The notes beneath the pieces were generated by a model. The model searched no databases. It saw only the letters and a list, made by a program, of their open reading frames with translations, and was not told where the DNA came from. This document shows positions 12,033-26,225 of a stretch of DNA of 64,000 nucleotides, one piece after another. Position numbers and translations under genes: made by a program. Each line of letters starts with the position of its first letter. Position 1 is the first letter of the stretch. Source of the stretch: Paramacrobiotus metropolitanus (Eukaryota; Tardigrada; Eutardigrada; Parachela; Macrobiotidae); assembly GCF_019649055.1 (NCBI RefSeq), contig NW_026570267.1, forward strand, positions 186,001 to 250,000, read 5' to 3'.

Positions 12033-12977
12033 TCAATGAGAAAATTTTGAGCAACATGAGTGTCCATTGACGATGATCGCAACGGTTAAGACGGTCCATG
12101 GAGTATACACCAGATCAATGACCAGTTCGATGTCCAGGCGTGGACTCTCGTCGAAATAGCACCGGAAATGCCATAGCAGGGACAATAGCAGCCCACCGCA
12201 ATTAATGCTTACCGCTATGGTCTGAAGCCTGTCTTTGACATCGAAGAGCGGCAAGAGGATCTCGCAGAACTGATCTTTATCCGCGCCCGGGCGCCATTGT
12301 CGCATCTTTGCTAATATAGTACACAACTGATTTACAGAACTCCGCCAAAGTATAGTGAATAACATCCAGATGCTTGCCAACAAAATCCAGGTGTTTGCCC
12401 AGACAAACCAGGGCATCCAGCTGTCAGTGGTGTGCGCAGTATGGCTGTCAAATTTCTACAAATTATAAGAGTGCGTAATTTACTACTTCGTCAGACTGTT
12501 TAAAGCAGATGAGCTTAAAAATAATTCGGTACAGTTTATTATTTCTTACCACTGTACTGCTGCTGTAAGCGGTCACCGTTCCACGATCTGTTATAAATTT
12601 TTGTAGGCTATCCAGTATCCATACCCTAGAAACGCATTCCAAGATGAATCGCAAAGTGGAAATGACGAAATTCACCCACACTGGATGGTATATAATATGC
12701 GTTGCAGTTTACAGTAAACATGTTTTTCGAGGTCTGGATGGATGACGAAGTAGACAATCTTACAATTAGCTGCAAAGGCACTTCATGGAAACCGGCAGAC
12801 AACAGTTACAGTAGTAATTAATGAGTGAAGATACCTAGTTCAGAACTATTTACTACTAGATATCATGTGCTTACACTTCTTGGAGGCTGTGATCTTTTGT
12901 CTGTGTTTCCTGATGAACCATGGAAGAATTTTACAAAGTTTCGCGACTGGTACTTTACGCTTTCCGGAACGAGACAT
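12033..12977 (-). pseudogene. Frameshifted paralogue of the four-helix membrane protein at 48.65 kb
   Basis: Exons 12977-12875, 12769-12550 and 12455-12033 match exon for exon, with the same intron positions, the plus-strand gene at 48652-49681. Exon 1 shares the SGKRKVPVAKLC motif (SGRRKVPVAKLC in the paralogue). Exon 2 shares NFVISTLRFILE (NFILSTLRFVLE). Exon 3 shares the QWRPGA motif and the last two hydrophobic helices. Near 12694 the similarity switches frame because of about two extra bases: EKHVYCKLQRI is in one frame and YHPVWVNF in another. The C-terminus also ends early, after CCSKFSH. Splice sites are kept, so the inactivation looks recent, or the shift may be a sequencing error. 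If functional, it would be a plasma- or endomembrane protein of unknown role. Confidence 0.7.
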
Positions 12978-13068
12978 TGCAAGAATTAAAGGTCGTGTAG
13001 TACAGTAATAATGCCCCTAACAAGTAAGCAGTTATATCTGTATACAATTTTATATTATTAAATTAAGA

Positions 13069-13162
13069 GAAATTCGAACCGTCATTGAAGCTGGAAATAG
13101 CAGGCATCCAGCTGTCAGTGGTGTGCGCGAAATTCGAACCGTCGTTGAAGCTGGATATAGCA
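13069..13162. repeat. 34-base direct duplication with a 26-base insert copied from the neighbouring pseudogene exon
   Basis: The units at 13069-13102 and 13129-13162 are near-identical. Between them, 13103-13128 is an exact copy of 12412-12437, which lies in the third exon of the membrane-protein pseudogene. This looks like a templated-insertion repair scar. Confidence 0.8.
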
Positions 13163-14673
13163 CTTTACGGATATAGCACTTTCTGTATTATACCCCAAGA
13201 TTACAGAAATTTGCGGATTTGAAAATAAAGCCTGCTAAGCTGCTGTACTAACCATAAGCACAGCTAGCCATGGTCCGCAGGACCACAATGTTCAATACTT
13301 ATTTGTACATTGTATATTCACCATTTGTTCCTTGTTCGTTCAGCCGTTCTGTAAAATAAGTTGCAAAACTGGATATTAACTATAATTATTATATCCTCAT
13401 GCCGAAATGCCCTTACGCCGAAATGATCGGACATCCATGTGCACGTGTGCGTTACAATTACAAATTTACAGTACATTTGCAAATCTGCCAGGCACTAAAG
13501 GCAAACTAGGAACACATCAATGCACTGTACAGGACAGCACTATACTCGCATATTTATTCTCGTATCGGTTTCATTATTGTAAGTATTAAGAATCGCCTAT
13601 AAGTGTATATATAATAATATTTGATATTTTTATTATAAGAGACTAACAATAAACAAAAGGTTAACTGTTGATTAAGTAACATTACAAATGTTTTGGGGAT
13701 TTTTATATTCTACATACATTCTTCGACTAGGTATAAGTATACTGTATCGCAACACTATTAATAACCTGCTTTATATAAAAATGAGTTAAAAAGTAAATCG
13801 CAAGGGAAGTTTTTTAGTCCTGTAGCTCGAAGCTTGTCGGTGAAGATAGTAGGTGAGAAAAGGCTGTTGCATGGGAAGGGGAAGTGGTGGAACGCTAACG
13901 ACGCAGTGATTTACTGCCATTACTGGTGTCCCGAGTGTCTCGCGTCGCGATAACTCACCGGCAGACAGAAACGATCTATCGACACAGTAACTACTGTGAT
14001 TGTTACTGTGTTGATGGACCACTTAGTGGCCATCTAGCGGATCGACTAGGTGCCGAAAACTGGTCGATCCCAATCGACCCGTTAAATGGCGCCTCGGACA
14101 TTACCTGCGATCGGCCGCCGTGCAGTCTCCATGGAGAAAAGTACATGGGCGCTATTGGGCGGTTCAATGTCCACGAAGGGTTTCGCGTGGCGGAAGGTGA
14201 GCGGAGAGCGGGCGGCGCCGGTCGCGGGCTGTCGGGGGAAGCGCTGAGGGAAGTAGGGTCGAGGCTGAGCTGGCAGAGTCGGAAATATCAGATGGGCTGT
14301 TAGAGGCCGCCCGGCGCCCGGTCGATGCCGCTGTCGGAGGCGTTGTGTGGGAAGTTGGCAATGTAACTGCGCCCTTGGGGGTTGGTATGAGAGCGAAGAA
14401 TGTTGTTTTTCTGTGTTCATGGCATGGAATTGGGCCATCAATTGGCAAATTGATCACAAATTCGATACTTGAAAAGTTTTGAAATGTAATATATGTCTTC
14501 AAACTTTCTAAGTGGGTGTAAACCTGTTCCTGGCTTGAATCTTTAGCCGTTATGGAATCCTGAATCGGAAACCTTGTCTAAGAAGCCTGAGCCTTTGCCT
14601 TTAGACACTCTGCAGGCTTGGCTTGGCCAAGTTTAGTGTGATTCTTGCATTCCACTTTGGGATCCATGCAGCC
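13163..14673. other. Intergenic, with a G+C-rich segment before TMEM223
   Basis: A+T-rich to about 13.8 kb. From about 14,050 to 14,380 base composition shifts to G+C-rich with many CpG, a plausible promoter region for TMEM223. Open frames occur on both strands in this segment, as expected for G+C-rich DNA. None has motifs or splice support. Confidence 0.4.
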
Positions 14674-16103
14674 ATGGTACTTGGGGCGCGTTTAGTCTCC
14701 CTGTGCCTCGGAGAGCTACGCCGAAGTATCCTGAAGTTCAGCTCACCGGGCAGCGTGCTTCTCGCTGGCCGCCAGGTACTCGCACGGCGCGTGCACACGG
14801 CCGAAGCACCTTCTCCGTATCAGTCCTCAGAACGCTACACGAATGTCGCCAAGGATGTCGTTCTGTACACCTTCAAAAGTGTCCGCTGGTATCGATACAT
14901 GACCATGTTTGCGGCTGCGCAGTTTTTCTTGTGGGCGCAGCTGGCCCATTTTTCCCTGCAGAACTATGCCCGTATCATGGAAAACCGCAGGCAAGCCAAA
15001 GCCGCTGCTGCAAATGGCGGCACAGACGATGCTGCAGACTTACCCGCATTGACGGATGCCTCGACCGGGATGAAGGATGCCGAAGGGGGAAGCAGTAGAT
15101 CAACCGTTTCCCATGTCACGGGTGATCTAGAAAATAGTACCAACAACTCTCCTCCGAGGGTGCAAGGCTCATTAAATCGATGGTACGTCAAATACATCAT
15201 GGGACAAATGGATGAAGATCGCCCGTACTATTCGCTGACTATGGGGATATTGTATTTATTCACTGGTAAGCTAAAAGGAACAATTTTTTTTAACTAAAAT
15301 TAATACATTTTTAATCGTTTTTTTAAAACTTCCTTTGTATGAAGTAGTAGTAATACGTAGTGCCATCTGCATGATGCATCTACCGGATTGTGAAAACCGT
15401 TAGCACGTTCTTGCAGACTTGTTCTTACATTGACTGTTACAGCTATTTCTGGGATATTTTTAGAAAAATAAATTATGATATGTTAGCTGAATGTGCAGTT
15501 TAAATTTCACACAATTTGTTTGCGATTGTAGAAAAAATTTCATCGGTCAGTCGCATTTAGTTTCGTCACAAGAATGTCTAAACTCTAATGTCCGATACTG
15601 AATACTTTATCCCAGAATGGTTTTTTTTACTACTGTGCATGTATTTAGTATTTTTTATCATTAAATTTCAACTGATGTTGAAATAGTTTTTTTAGAAATT
15701 ATTGCAACCTAGCAGATACGAACTACTCTAGTGATTTCAACTTATTCGCAAACGTTGAATGTTGTTCTATTCTGTGTTCCGTAAAATGTTGTGTTGTCCT
15801 GCAGGCGTCGTTTTAGCACATCTGGGCTTCCTGTATGCACTGCGATCCGTAGCAATGTTAGTATTACGGAAAGGAGGCCAGCAAGTGACCGTTATGACCT
15901 ATGCACCGTTTGGGTTTACCCGTAGTTTTACGGTGCCCATCGACAATATGACGGCCAAACAGGGCCGCCAAGGAGTGCGAGCCTTTCTGTCCTTGAAGAT
16001 CCGTGGTCGTCCGTTATATTTTCTAATGGATATGTCCGGGACGTTCCATAATCCTGCACTGTTCGACGTGACAGCCGGTTTACACCGGTCTTGGCGGAAA
16101 TAG
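14674..16103 (+). CDS. TMEM223: TMEM223-like mitochondrial inner-membrane protein
   Basis: Exons 14674-15265 and 15805-16103 join in phase (G|GTAAGC donor, CCTGCAG acceptor). The ATG at 14674 was chosen because it opens an Arg-rich, acid-free leader (MVLGARLVSLCLGELRRS, later RQVLARRVHTAEA) typical of a mitochondrial targeting sequence. DVVLYTFKSVRWYRYMTMFAAAQFFLWAQ gives the first membrane helix and its charged lead-in. The second helix spans the splice (GILYLFTG then VVLAHLGFLYALRSV). The C-terminal RKGGQQVTVMTYAPFG and LKIRGRPLYFLMD blocks match the TMEM223 family, which in vertebrates assists complex IV biogenesis. A Ser/Ala-rich insertion of about 60 residues lies between the helices and is longer than usual. 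It is convergent with ADCK2, with 400 bases between the two stops. Confidence 0.8.
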
Positions 16104-16422
16104 CGTCGCGGAAGTCGATAAAGGAAAATCGATAAACCGAATGCGGAAATGTGTTTCTGCATTGGGCAGTTGATCCCGGAATGGCTTTCGCGTCGGCAAA
16201 GCGAACTTTGCTCAATCAGGAGCCCAGCACGGACAAAGTGTTCCGAAGTCAACTAGATAGTAATCGGGCATTGTATGGCTCGTTGAAATGGATCACGATA
16301 TGAATGCATGGCAGCTTATCACTGCCCGATCTGTTATCGTTTGACCTGTTATCCGTTTTGAACTATGTCCCACCGTGATGTACGACTAGTTCTCTGTGTG
16401 ATCAAATTTTCAGTAATACCGT

Positions 16423-16440
16423 TTTATTTTGTTTAATAAA
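16423..16440. promoter_or_regulatory. Back-to-back polyadenylation signals of two convergent genes
   Basis: TTTATT at 16423-16428 is AATAAA on the minus strand, 75 bases past the ADCK2 stop. AATAAA at 16435-16440 is on the plus strand, about 330 bases past the TMEM223 stop. The two 3' ends therefore probably overlap. Confidence 0.5.
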
Positions 16441-16502
16441 TACTGCATTACATAGTAACAATAAAAACATACAAAAAGTAAAATTCACACAGAAAGGCCT
16501 CC

Positions 16503-18848
16503 TCAGAAAATGAGCTTGCGTAGAAGCACAGGTCGGGCTTTCTCTAGCAGGTCCAAATTGGGATCGAGTGACCGTGCCAGCCCTTCACAGACCATTATCG
16601 ACAGCATTATTGAAACGAAATTGCTTTCCAATTTGACGTGATATTTTACAAGTATGCTAAACAAGTCAGATAACAACTGCCCGACGTCGACCTCCGACAA
16701 AGACAGCTCGCGACTGCGTGCTTCGTGTACGAGTTTGGACATATCCCTCCGGAAGCCCACACGATCGGAGCAGGCGTCCGCCGCGGCGTGGAACAAAAAT
16801 TTATCCGCCACCAAATCTCCATCGCCTTTGACGACAGCGGCAAAAACACCGCGAAAACTATCGAAATCATATTGCGATAATGATGCTGTCAGGCCGGCAT
16901 CAATAATAACCAGTTGCAAAGGCAAAGCTCGCTTCCGCATCCCGACTACCACCAGATCGCCAATATCCTCCAACACCATTTTGGGTCGGTCGGGCCGATC
17001 ACTGGGAGAAACCGGGCTCTTAACAAACAAATTCCCCGGATGCATATCCGCATGGACGAAGTTATCCACGAACGTCATCTTGAGCAACGCATCAGCGCCC
17101 AGGGATGCTAATTTCTGCTTGGTTTGATGAGGAACTTTATTATCGAGGTAATTACTAATCGATACGCCGTCTTCCCAACTCTCCATCAAAACGTGTTTCG
17201 TAACAAACGGATAATGTGGCGCCGGGAAGGTGACCGCCTCGAAATTGGCGAAATTCTGTCGAAATATCTCCAGATTCTTGGCCTCCACGCGCAAATCCAA
17301 CTGTTTCTGCATCAGACTACTGAACGCCAACACACTATCGCGGAGACGAAGCCATCGAAAATCCTTAAACATAAACTCCAGAATATTGGCGCCGATTTCC
17401 ATGATCACCAAATCCCGGTTGACACGATCTTCGATGTGGGGATGCAAGACTTTTAATGCGGCGTCAACGTACTGAGCTTTAGGTGCTGGTTTGATTTCAG
17501 GCTGCGGTGTGCGCACCGGAGTAATATCAAAAGGTCCCAGGGAATCATCCAGACTGTCAGGAGGACCTTGGACATTGATACTGTTGGCCGCCACTTTCAC
17601 TTTATACACCTGACCAACACAACCCGATCCCACAGGAAGTTTGCTGTAGAATATGATATTTCGCTTCCAGCTCTTTCCAAACGCTCTGCAAATAACGAAT
17701 TACTTTTCGATAACTTTTGCAAACAAATCAGCTATTAAATCTGTGTTCATAGACATTTTTATGTCTTTTATGTCCATTTTTATGTCTACATTTTCATGTC
17801 TATTTAGAAATTTTTAGACCTCTGTCTAATACCATCGTCGAAATATTAATTTTTTACAGTTTGTTTTTTAACTGAAATCCATAAACCGTAATCCATTCTA
17901 TCCATAAGTACATCAAAAGGCGAAAAATAAACGCTTTGGCGGGAAATTACAACCAGAAAAATATAAAGATAAACAACAGCACAATTTAAGAACAATACGG
18001 TTATTACGGTAAGTAAGCGTAGCCTGAAATAAGCCATTTTACAAATTGACTTTTTTTGGCGATAACATTTCACAGTTGCTAAAAAATGTATATGTAAATA
18101 CCGTATAAAACATAACCGAATTTACCTCATTTGAAGCTACTTCTACTTCATCGGGCAATTCAAAATTTATGAAAACAAGTAACTTTTAAATAAAAACCAT
18201 AAGTAATTTTTACCTATTCAATTCGCGTTCGGTGTGATGGAAGGAATGCGGCGGCGTCCGCCGGTGCAGCGTGGAAAAAACAGCACACAACTCGGGAGAA
18301 AATATATCCCGTCGTGTGCTCATCCACTGACCAAACTTCATAAACGTCGGTCCGGACGTCTGAAAGGCTTTGAGCAGCAGGTGCAGCCACACCAATTTCA
18401 ACTGGGGTACATCGTGCATGAACACATACAAAATCAGCATCGGACCGAATAATAATCCCAACTTCAGGCAGCGGAAGAAGAGGAAGATAAACAACCACGG
18501 CTGACGGAGGAAAATGTACAGATTACTGCGATGGCTGCTCGTGGACGCAGCGGGCAAGGGTTCAGGGCGGACGCGCGATTTCCCCACCGCATCGGGGAGG
18601 GAATCGAGGGAAGAGACGGCGGATAAGCGGGAGCTGGTGTGCACCGGGAGGATCCCCAGTAGCATGCTGACTTTGATGGTTTTCCCGCCGATGCGGGTGT
18701 ACTTCAGCCAGGCGCCATACCCGACTGAAGAGCCCGTCTTGGCCCAACCAAAACACGCTTGGAAGCGCTTGAAATTGATCAGCGTCAGGGATTTCTTGCA
18801 TTCCCGAGCGGATGCTGTTAGGAAAGGTTCCACGGCTGCGAAAGCCAT
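16503..18848 (-). CDS. ADCK2: ADCK2, mitochondrial UbiB/ABC1 atypical kinase
   Basis: Exons 18848-18214 and 17685-16503 join in phase (AG|A), giving about 605 residues. Members of the UbiB family act in the mitochondrion, in coenzyme Q and lipid metabolism. Visible landmarks in order: a leader with two hydrophobic stretches (LYIFLRQPWLFIFLFFRC and LLFGPMLILYVF); the family-defining KxGQ segment KFGQWMSTRRD; the nucleotide loop PVGSGCVGQVYK; beta-3 lysine in ALKVLHP; DLRVEAKNLE; the catalytic loop VHADMHPGN; and LVIIDAG in place of the DFG motif. The tail KLESNFVSIMLSIMVCEGLARSLDP is specific to ADCK2 rather than COQ8 or ADCK1. The glycine-containing nucleotide loop, instead of the alanine-rich one, is also the ADCK2 type. 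All key residues are present. The start is the first Met of the open frame. Confidence 0.93.
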
Positions 18849-20044
18849 ATCGTTATGATGTGGAGGTTTTCAACATACAGCTACCATATAGAGGAATCCA
18901 ATGAACAACAAGACTCAAGAGTCAGCAACAGGCTATTCAGGCTGCATGTGTTGATGCAGTGCAAATGCAAATCTCAGTCACTGATGCAAACGATGAAAAC
19001 AGCCAATGTTTCTGTAACGTATTGTATGCTAAATTCTCACGATCACAAATAAAGTTGGAACTTAGGAATTATAATGAATTCACATCCACTAAGCATTACG
19101 ATTAATTACGAATCTACGATTCTGTACTTACAAGTTACAACAGAATGAGCCCGTTGGAAGTGGTCGGGTAAATTGTAAACAAGGCCGAAGTCTGAAATCG
19201 TATTAGCTCAATAGGGCAAAGTGCGAACACGTACGGCGGAACTTTGATCTCATAATAATTTTCTGCTCGGCAATTTTAATGCCGTGATTGCCGTCTACAA
19301 TTATCGATATGCTCGCTAATTGTAAGATAGAATCAACACATGCAGATAGAAGTACTGTACGAAGCCGAATCTGGCTGTTAATAATTACTTGGTAAAACTC
19401 AATATTAATGTGTACTACAGCTTATTTATAACTGAGTTTCCGTAATCCGCAATTTCCGTTTTCGCTTTAATATGCGCTTTCGTCATGTTTCATAGAAGTA
19501 AGTATAGAAAAATCCCAGCAAATTAATAGATATAAAAAAATTTGAGAAGCGTATAAACTACGATGGATCCGTTTTAAAGTCTATAATAAATCTGAGTTGG
19601 CGTTGCATTGTTACACCACAACACCAAACTGTCGTGATAACAAGGTCCAAACCGCCTGAAGGTTTGTTTAAGTTTTTAATTTTTATGAATTTTACTGCGT
19701 AATACCTTGTATTATACATACTACACATTAGTGTATCGTCTCTCGTCTGTTTGAACTTGGAATGCAACTCGATATTAATACGATGACCACTTCAATCTTC
19801 ACGACTGTTCATCGGTTTATATTCGATTCATGCATTTTATGAGCCTTAATAAAAATTTTCCTTTTGGGCAAACCTGGAAATCAAGTAATGTGGTTTTTTA
19901 ATGTCTGTTGCTTACTCCACCTTAAGAGTACTACATCATTACTCGTACTGTGCGCAAGTGTATATTGAAAATAAAAAATAAAAACCCCATTCGTCGCACA
20001 AACCGGCATCCGTGAATATTCAAAATAAGAACAAAAATAAAGCA
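18849..20044. other. Intergenic between ADCK2 and ferrochelatase
   Basis: A+T-rich DNA serving as upstream flank of ADCK2 and 3' flank of ferrochelatase. No supported gene, RNA or repeat was seen. Confidence 0.4.
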
Positions 20045-22224
<2,180 letters not shown>

Positions 22225-23467
22225 CTGCAAAATCACTAATTCTGCACTCGCTTAATCTACCTATGTACAAGACTATGTTATATCTATATACGAATAACTT
22301 ATTGCAAGCGGAAGTTTATATACTGTAATTCGCCCACATTTTGTCTTGATCTTACTATCTCGATCCGTGTTGATGAGCGGTAAACGAACTGCCATATTTG
22401 TCCTTATGCATGGATGACACTCTCTTCGCCAAAATTAGTCCGTTTCGTAATCTGGAATGCATTTTTGGGTACCGAAGGAAATTATTTCGGAATGCTAAGT
22501 ACAATCTCTGCAACCAATGTCATTCAGTAATAACGCTTCTGCAATAAAATCACGTAGTTCTGCTGTACATTTTCCCAACAAGATCTTCATAAACTAGGCA
22601 TTGTGAAATTAAAAAAACGGTTATAAAATCATTAACTCTATTGTCAACAAAAAAGAGCGATGTCGTTCAGGCAGAGTTAGTATACAATTTTACTAAAATG
22701 CGAGTAGTTTTGTGAGAAATACCGTCTACTTCGTCTACTCGGTAGGTCTGTAGACAGTACACTCGGCAGCGGTTCAAGAAGTGCGTTAACATGATAACTG
22801 ATAGGGACCCGAAAACAAGGTCATACTTGCAGTTTCTCACAATGTGCTCTATGGTTTCAATGTCCATGTTGCAAGAATATCAAACAGTACCGTATATATC
22901 TATATATGTACACAGTACACACAAACGCGCGCATTCCGGTATAGCTAGTACGCTTGAAAAGTACAAAATTATTACGAAAAGAATACTGCATCTGTCATTT
23001 AATTTTCCCGCTTGCATTTCACAGTACGGCGAGGGCAAGTCAATACAAAACGATTACAGTAACCGAAAATTTTCACCAAGAAAAGAAAAAACAACAACAT
23101 TGTCGGCACGCACAATTATAGTTAAACGCTGATATACACGAGATACCAAACCAGCGAATAAGACGTTTTATAAAACAATTTCCGATATTCTGTGCAAAAA
23201 ACAGAACGACACAATTACTATGAAATTTATTTACAAATACCGTATACGCATACATTAAACACTGAATACGCACGCAAAAACGGGAAGATGCATATTCCAT
23301 AAGTCGACCGTAGCACAACGCATAATACCTTTCCCGTTGTGAGTTGAAAGACATTCTGAAGCTGAAGACTCCATTAAGACTCTTGGGATTTTACCAAGGC
23401 AAAAGGGGTCGAAACCAAATCAAAACGCCAATGCCACCCGAAGCACAGCCAACCAAAAACTGGGAGT
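22225..23467. other. Intergenic, 1.2 kb
   Basis: A+T-rich; includes the unresolved 5' end of ferrochelatase and the 3' flank of the next minus-strand gene. Short open frames on both strands lack support. Confidence 0.4.
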
Positions 23468-24572
23468 TCATCCCGCGGATAAATCCGGTCGTTTTCGCAG
23501 CAGCTCTTTTCTCAGTGCAGTAATGCTTTTGGCTTGACGCTCAAGCCGTTCCTCTTCGGTGCCTGGTAGCAGATCCGGGCTAATCAGATCTTCAATGGGT
23601 CCGGTTAATAATTTGCTGCTGCTGCCTTTGCTGACACTATCCTTTTTCTCCCCGATCTTGTCCTTCTCCTTGAAAAAGCAAATTAAGTATCAATCATACG
23701 TAAATATCACCGAAACCTGGAGATGTTATTGCTTGTCATTGTAGCCCATAGTGGAGGATTAAATCCCCTGCTCACTCATACCAGTGCAGGGTGAAAAAGT
23801 AGTAAAAGTACACACATGTAGTAGATCAACAAAGCGAAAAAAAATTATTAATGTTTATTGTTATGGTTGATGTCTAATGTCTATGTTGCAAGTTTAAGGT
23901 AAATGTGGTTAAAGTGTAAAACCATGCAGAGTAAAGGTGCAAAATCTGCAACATACGGTCAAAACCACATTATACCAGCGAAATAAAATACGCATACGAT
24001 CAACGCAGTAAATGTAAATGGGAAACTTAAAATATATTTTATGCCTAAAGAAAGCTACAGATCAATGGTTAAACAATTTGCATGTAACCTATTTTTAAGC
24101 AGGAACTGAACAACGATCATTATAGATAGCAGATGCAAGCCCTAATGCCCGCAGGCGCTCACCTTGTCAAACAAACGCTTGGACTGGAAATTTTGCGGTG
24201 CAAATCCAGGATTTTCGATGTCTGCTATGGCATTCACACGAGCCAACTGTTCTTCTCCTGAGAGATCGACTGTTTTTCGCGATGAACCGGCTGAGTCCCA
24301 CGGCCGCGAATCTTTTTTACTCGATGAAAATCTGCTCTCGGATCGGTAGTTATCTTCCTTTTTGGTCGCAGATGGAATAAACAGGCTCCGCGATTTCCTA
24401 CAATACAACGAGTCGAGTTCACTTATCAAAAAAGAATTCCGGAAAACTTGCAAGTTCTACCATAAAAAATATCAAAATAAGAAGAAAGTCAATCTGCTAA
24501 CAGCTAACTCTTCTTACTGTTGAAAATGCTAATAAATCTAATTGTAACATACTTGTCCTTGCTCGAAGACAT
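23468..24572 (-). CDS. Small Ser/Lys-rich protein, possibly RSRC1/SRrp53-like
   Basis: Three exons with exact phase agreement, 24572-24553, 24397-24163 and 23668-23468, give a 151-residue protein starting MSSSKDKKSRS and ending in TGA. It is Ser/Lys/Arg-rich, hydrophilic and has no signal peptide or membrane helix. Two short blocks, EEQLARVNAIADIENPGFAP and the C-terminal EEERLERQAKSITALRKEL, resemble in spacing the C-terminal half of the splicing factor RSRC1/SRrp53. That assignment is tentative, because the RS-dipeptide region typical of the family is short here. A nuclear RNA-processing role would follow if it is right. The gene model itself is well supported by the splice sites (GTATGT, GTGAGC, TTTTTCAAG). 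Confidence 0.65.
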
Positions 24573-25092
24573 TCTTGTGCAAACCAACCAAATCTAACAT
24601 CCGGCCACGACGCTCACCAACAAAATCCAGAAGAATACAATGAAAAGATATGAAAATGAAAACGTCTGCTTCTGGAAAACGTTTTGCAAAATACATACAG
24701 AAGTGAGACGAGAGCAGACATATTATAGTGCAGAAGATCGTTTATTGCAATTTTTATCTCAAATTTGCGTGAGCTGCACGACCGGATCAAAACACCGAGG
24801 CGGTGAGCAGGCGACGGGCAGTCTGGCAGTGCTTTGCTCAACGTGACTGCTGCCAAATTACATGCAAATTTAAAATATTCGAAAATTTGTAACTTTATGT
24901 ATTCTTTAGAAAAAATTGTATCCATAGGCTTGAAAAATACATAATAATATATATTTGTTGATAGTATAAATGAAATTTTTTATTTCGATTGCAACGTAAT
25001 GATAGGACTCTCTGCATTTAACATAGTTTCTATGAGAAAATGGATTAAAGCCAGCACCGGGTTTGCCATAGAGGAGTATGGTAAATGCAGAG
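24573..25092. other. Intergenic, no supported gene
   Basis: Upstream flank of the small Ser/Lys-rich gene, then A+T-rich DNA up to the foldback repeat. Open frames here run into the repeat and are rejected. Confidence 0.4.
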
Positions 25093-25771
25093 CGCGTCCG
25101 ATCACTTCGGCCGCGTTACATTTCGGCCGCTCAGGTTCACTTCGGCCAAAGTTCATTTCGGCCGTGGCTCACTTCGGCCGACTCTCAATTCGGCCAACGC
25201 TCATTTCGGCAACTGGACATTTCGGCCATCATAGGTTTCCGTTTCCCACATTTTTTGGGTTATCTATTTTTAGGTATATTATGGTTTCATTGGTTTCTTG
25301 GGTTTCTTAGGTTTCTAGGTTTATTACGTTTTTAGGTTTCTTAGGTTTCTTAAGTTTCTTAAGTTTCTTAGGTTTCTTAGGTTATTCTTAGGTTATTCTT
25401 AGGTTTTCTTAGGTTTTCTTAGGTTTCTTAGGTTTCTTAGATTTTCTTAGGTTTCTGAGAAACCTAAGAAAATCTAAGAAAATCTAAGAAACCTAAGAAA
25501 CCTAAGAAACTTAAGAAACCTAAGAAACCTAAAAACGTAATAAACCTAGAAACCTAAGAAACCCAAGAAACCAATGAAACCATAATATACCTAAAAATAG
25601 ATAACCCAAAAAATGTGGGAAACGGAAACCTATGATGGCCGAAATGTCCAGTTGCCGAAATGAGCGTTGGCCGAATTGAGAGTCGGCCGAAGTGAGCCAC
25701 GGCCGAAATGAACGTTGGCCGAAGTGAACCTGAGAGGCCGAAATGTAGCGCGGCCGAAGTGATCGGACGCG
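25093..25771. repeat. 679-base foldback (palindromic) element
   Basis: The two halves are inverted copies around 25457. The outer parts carry about eight TTCGGCC motifs at roughly 16-base spacing (CACTTCGGCC, CATTTCGGCC, CAATTCGGCC). The inner parts are (TTAGGTTTC)-type minisatellite that meets its own complement at GGTTTCTGAGAAACC. The left arm is about 50 bases longer through extra minisatellite units. No clear target duplication was found. It is probably a foldback transposon or MITE. Confidence 0.85.
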
Positions 25772-26225
25772 GATGAAATCCGCGCGTAGCGCGGAAAATT
25801 TTTTGTTTTGGGAACTCGATTGGTGCAGTTTTACATGCTCCTAGCTGGAAAACAGATGAAAATATCAAAGTTTTTTATTTGTTTTTTGGTCCCATCCCAT
25901 CTTTCAACAATCACCGCCCATCTCACCCCATCTGCGGCTCTATCCCACCTCATCCTCATTTTTCACCTAAAAAATGAGATGGGCTGGAAAAAATGGGGAG
26001 AATTTTCACCTCACCCAAAAGATGGGCCAAGTCTGCAGGGCACTGCAGACCCGTAGCGAGACCCCCGTTTAATTTTCAAAGAGCTCCTCCCACACTTTCC
26101 ATTGGAAATTTTTTCTGAATACACAGTTGGGTTCACCGTAAAATTGTGAACAAAATGGTTGAGACAGATTTTGAAATTTGCTTTCCCCCTAAAATCAACT
26201 GTAAGGGCGGTCGCCCATACGATAC

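Noticed and set aside
13926-14502. Several 110-125-codon frames on both strands upstream of TMEM223
   Set aside because: They coincide with a G+C-rich, CpG-containing segment where stops are rare. No motif or splice sites.
18214-18858. Overlapping frames on both strands over ADCK2 exon 1
   Set aside because: Only the frame carrying KFGQWMSTRRD connects in phase to the kinase exon.
24999-25868. Frames on both strands with identical peptides
   Set aside because: The peptides are mirror copies caused by the foldback repeat at 25093-25771.
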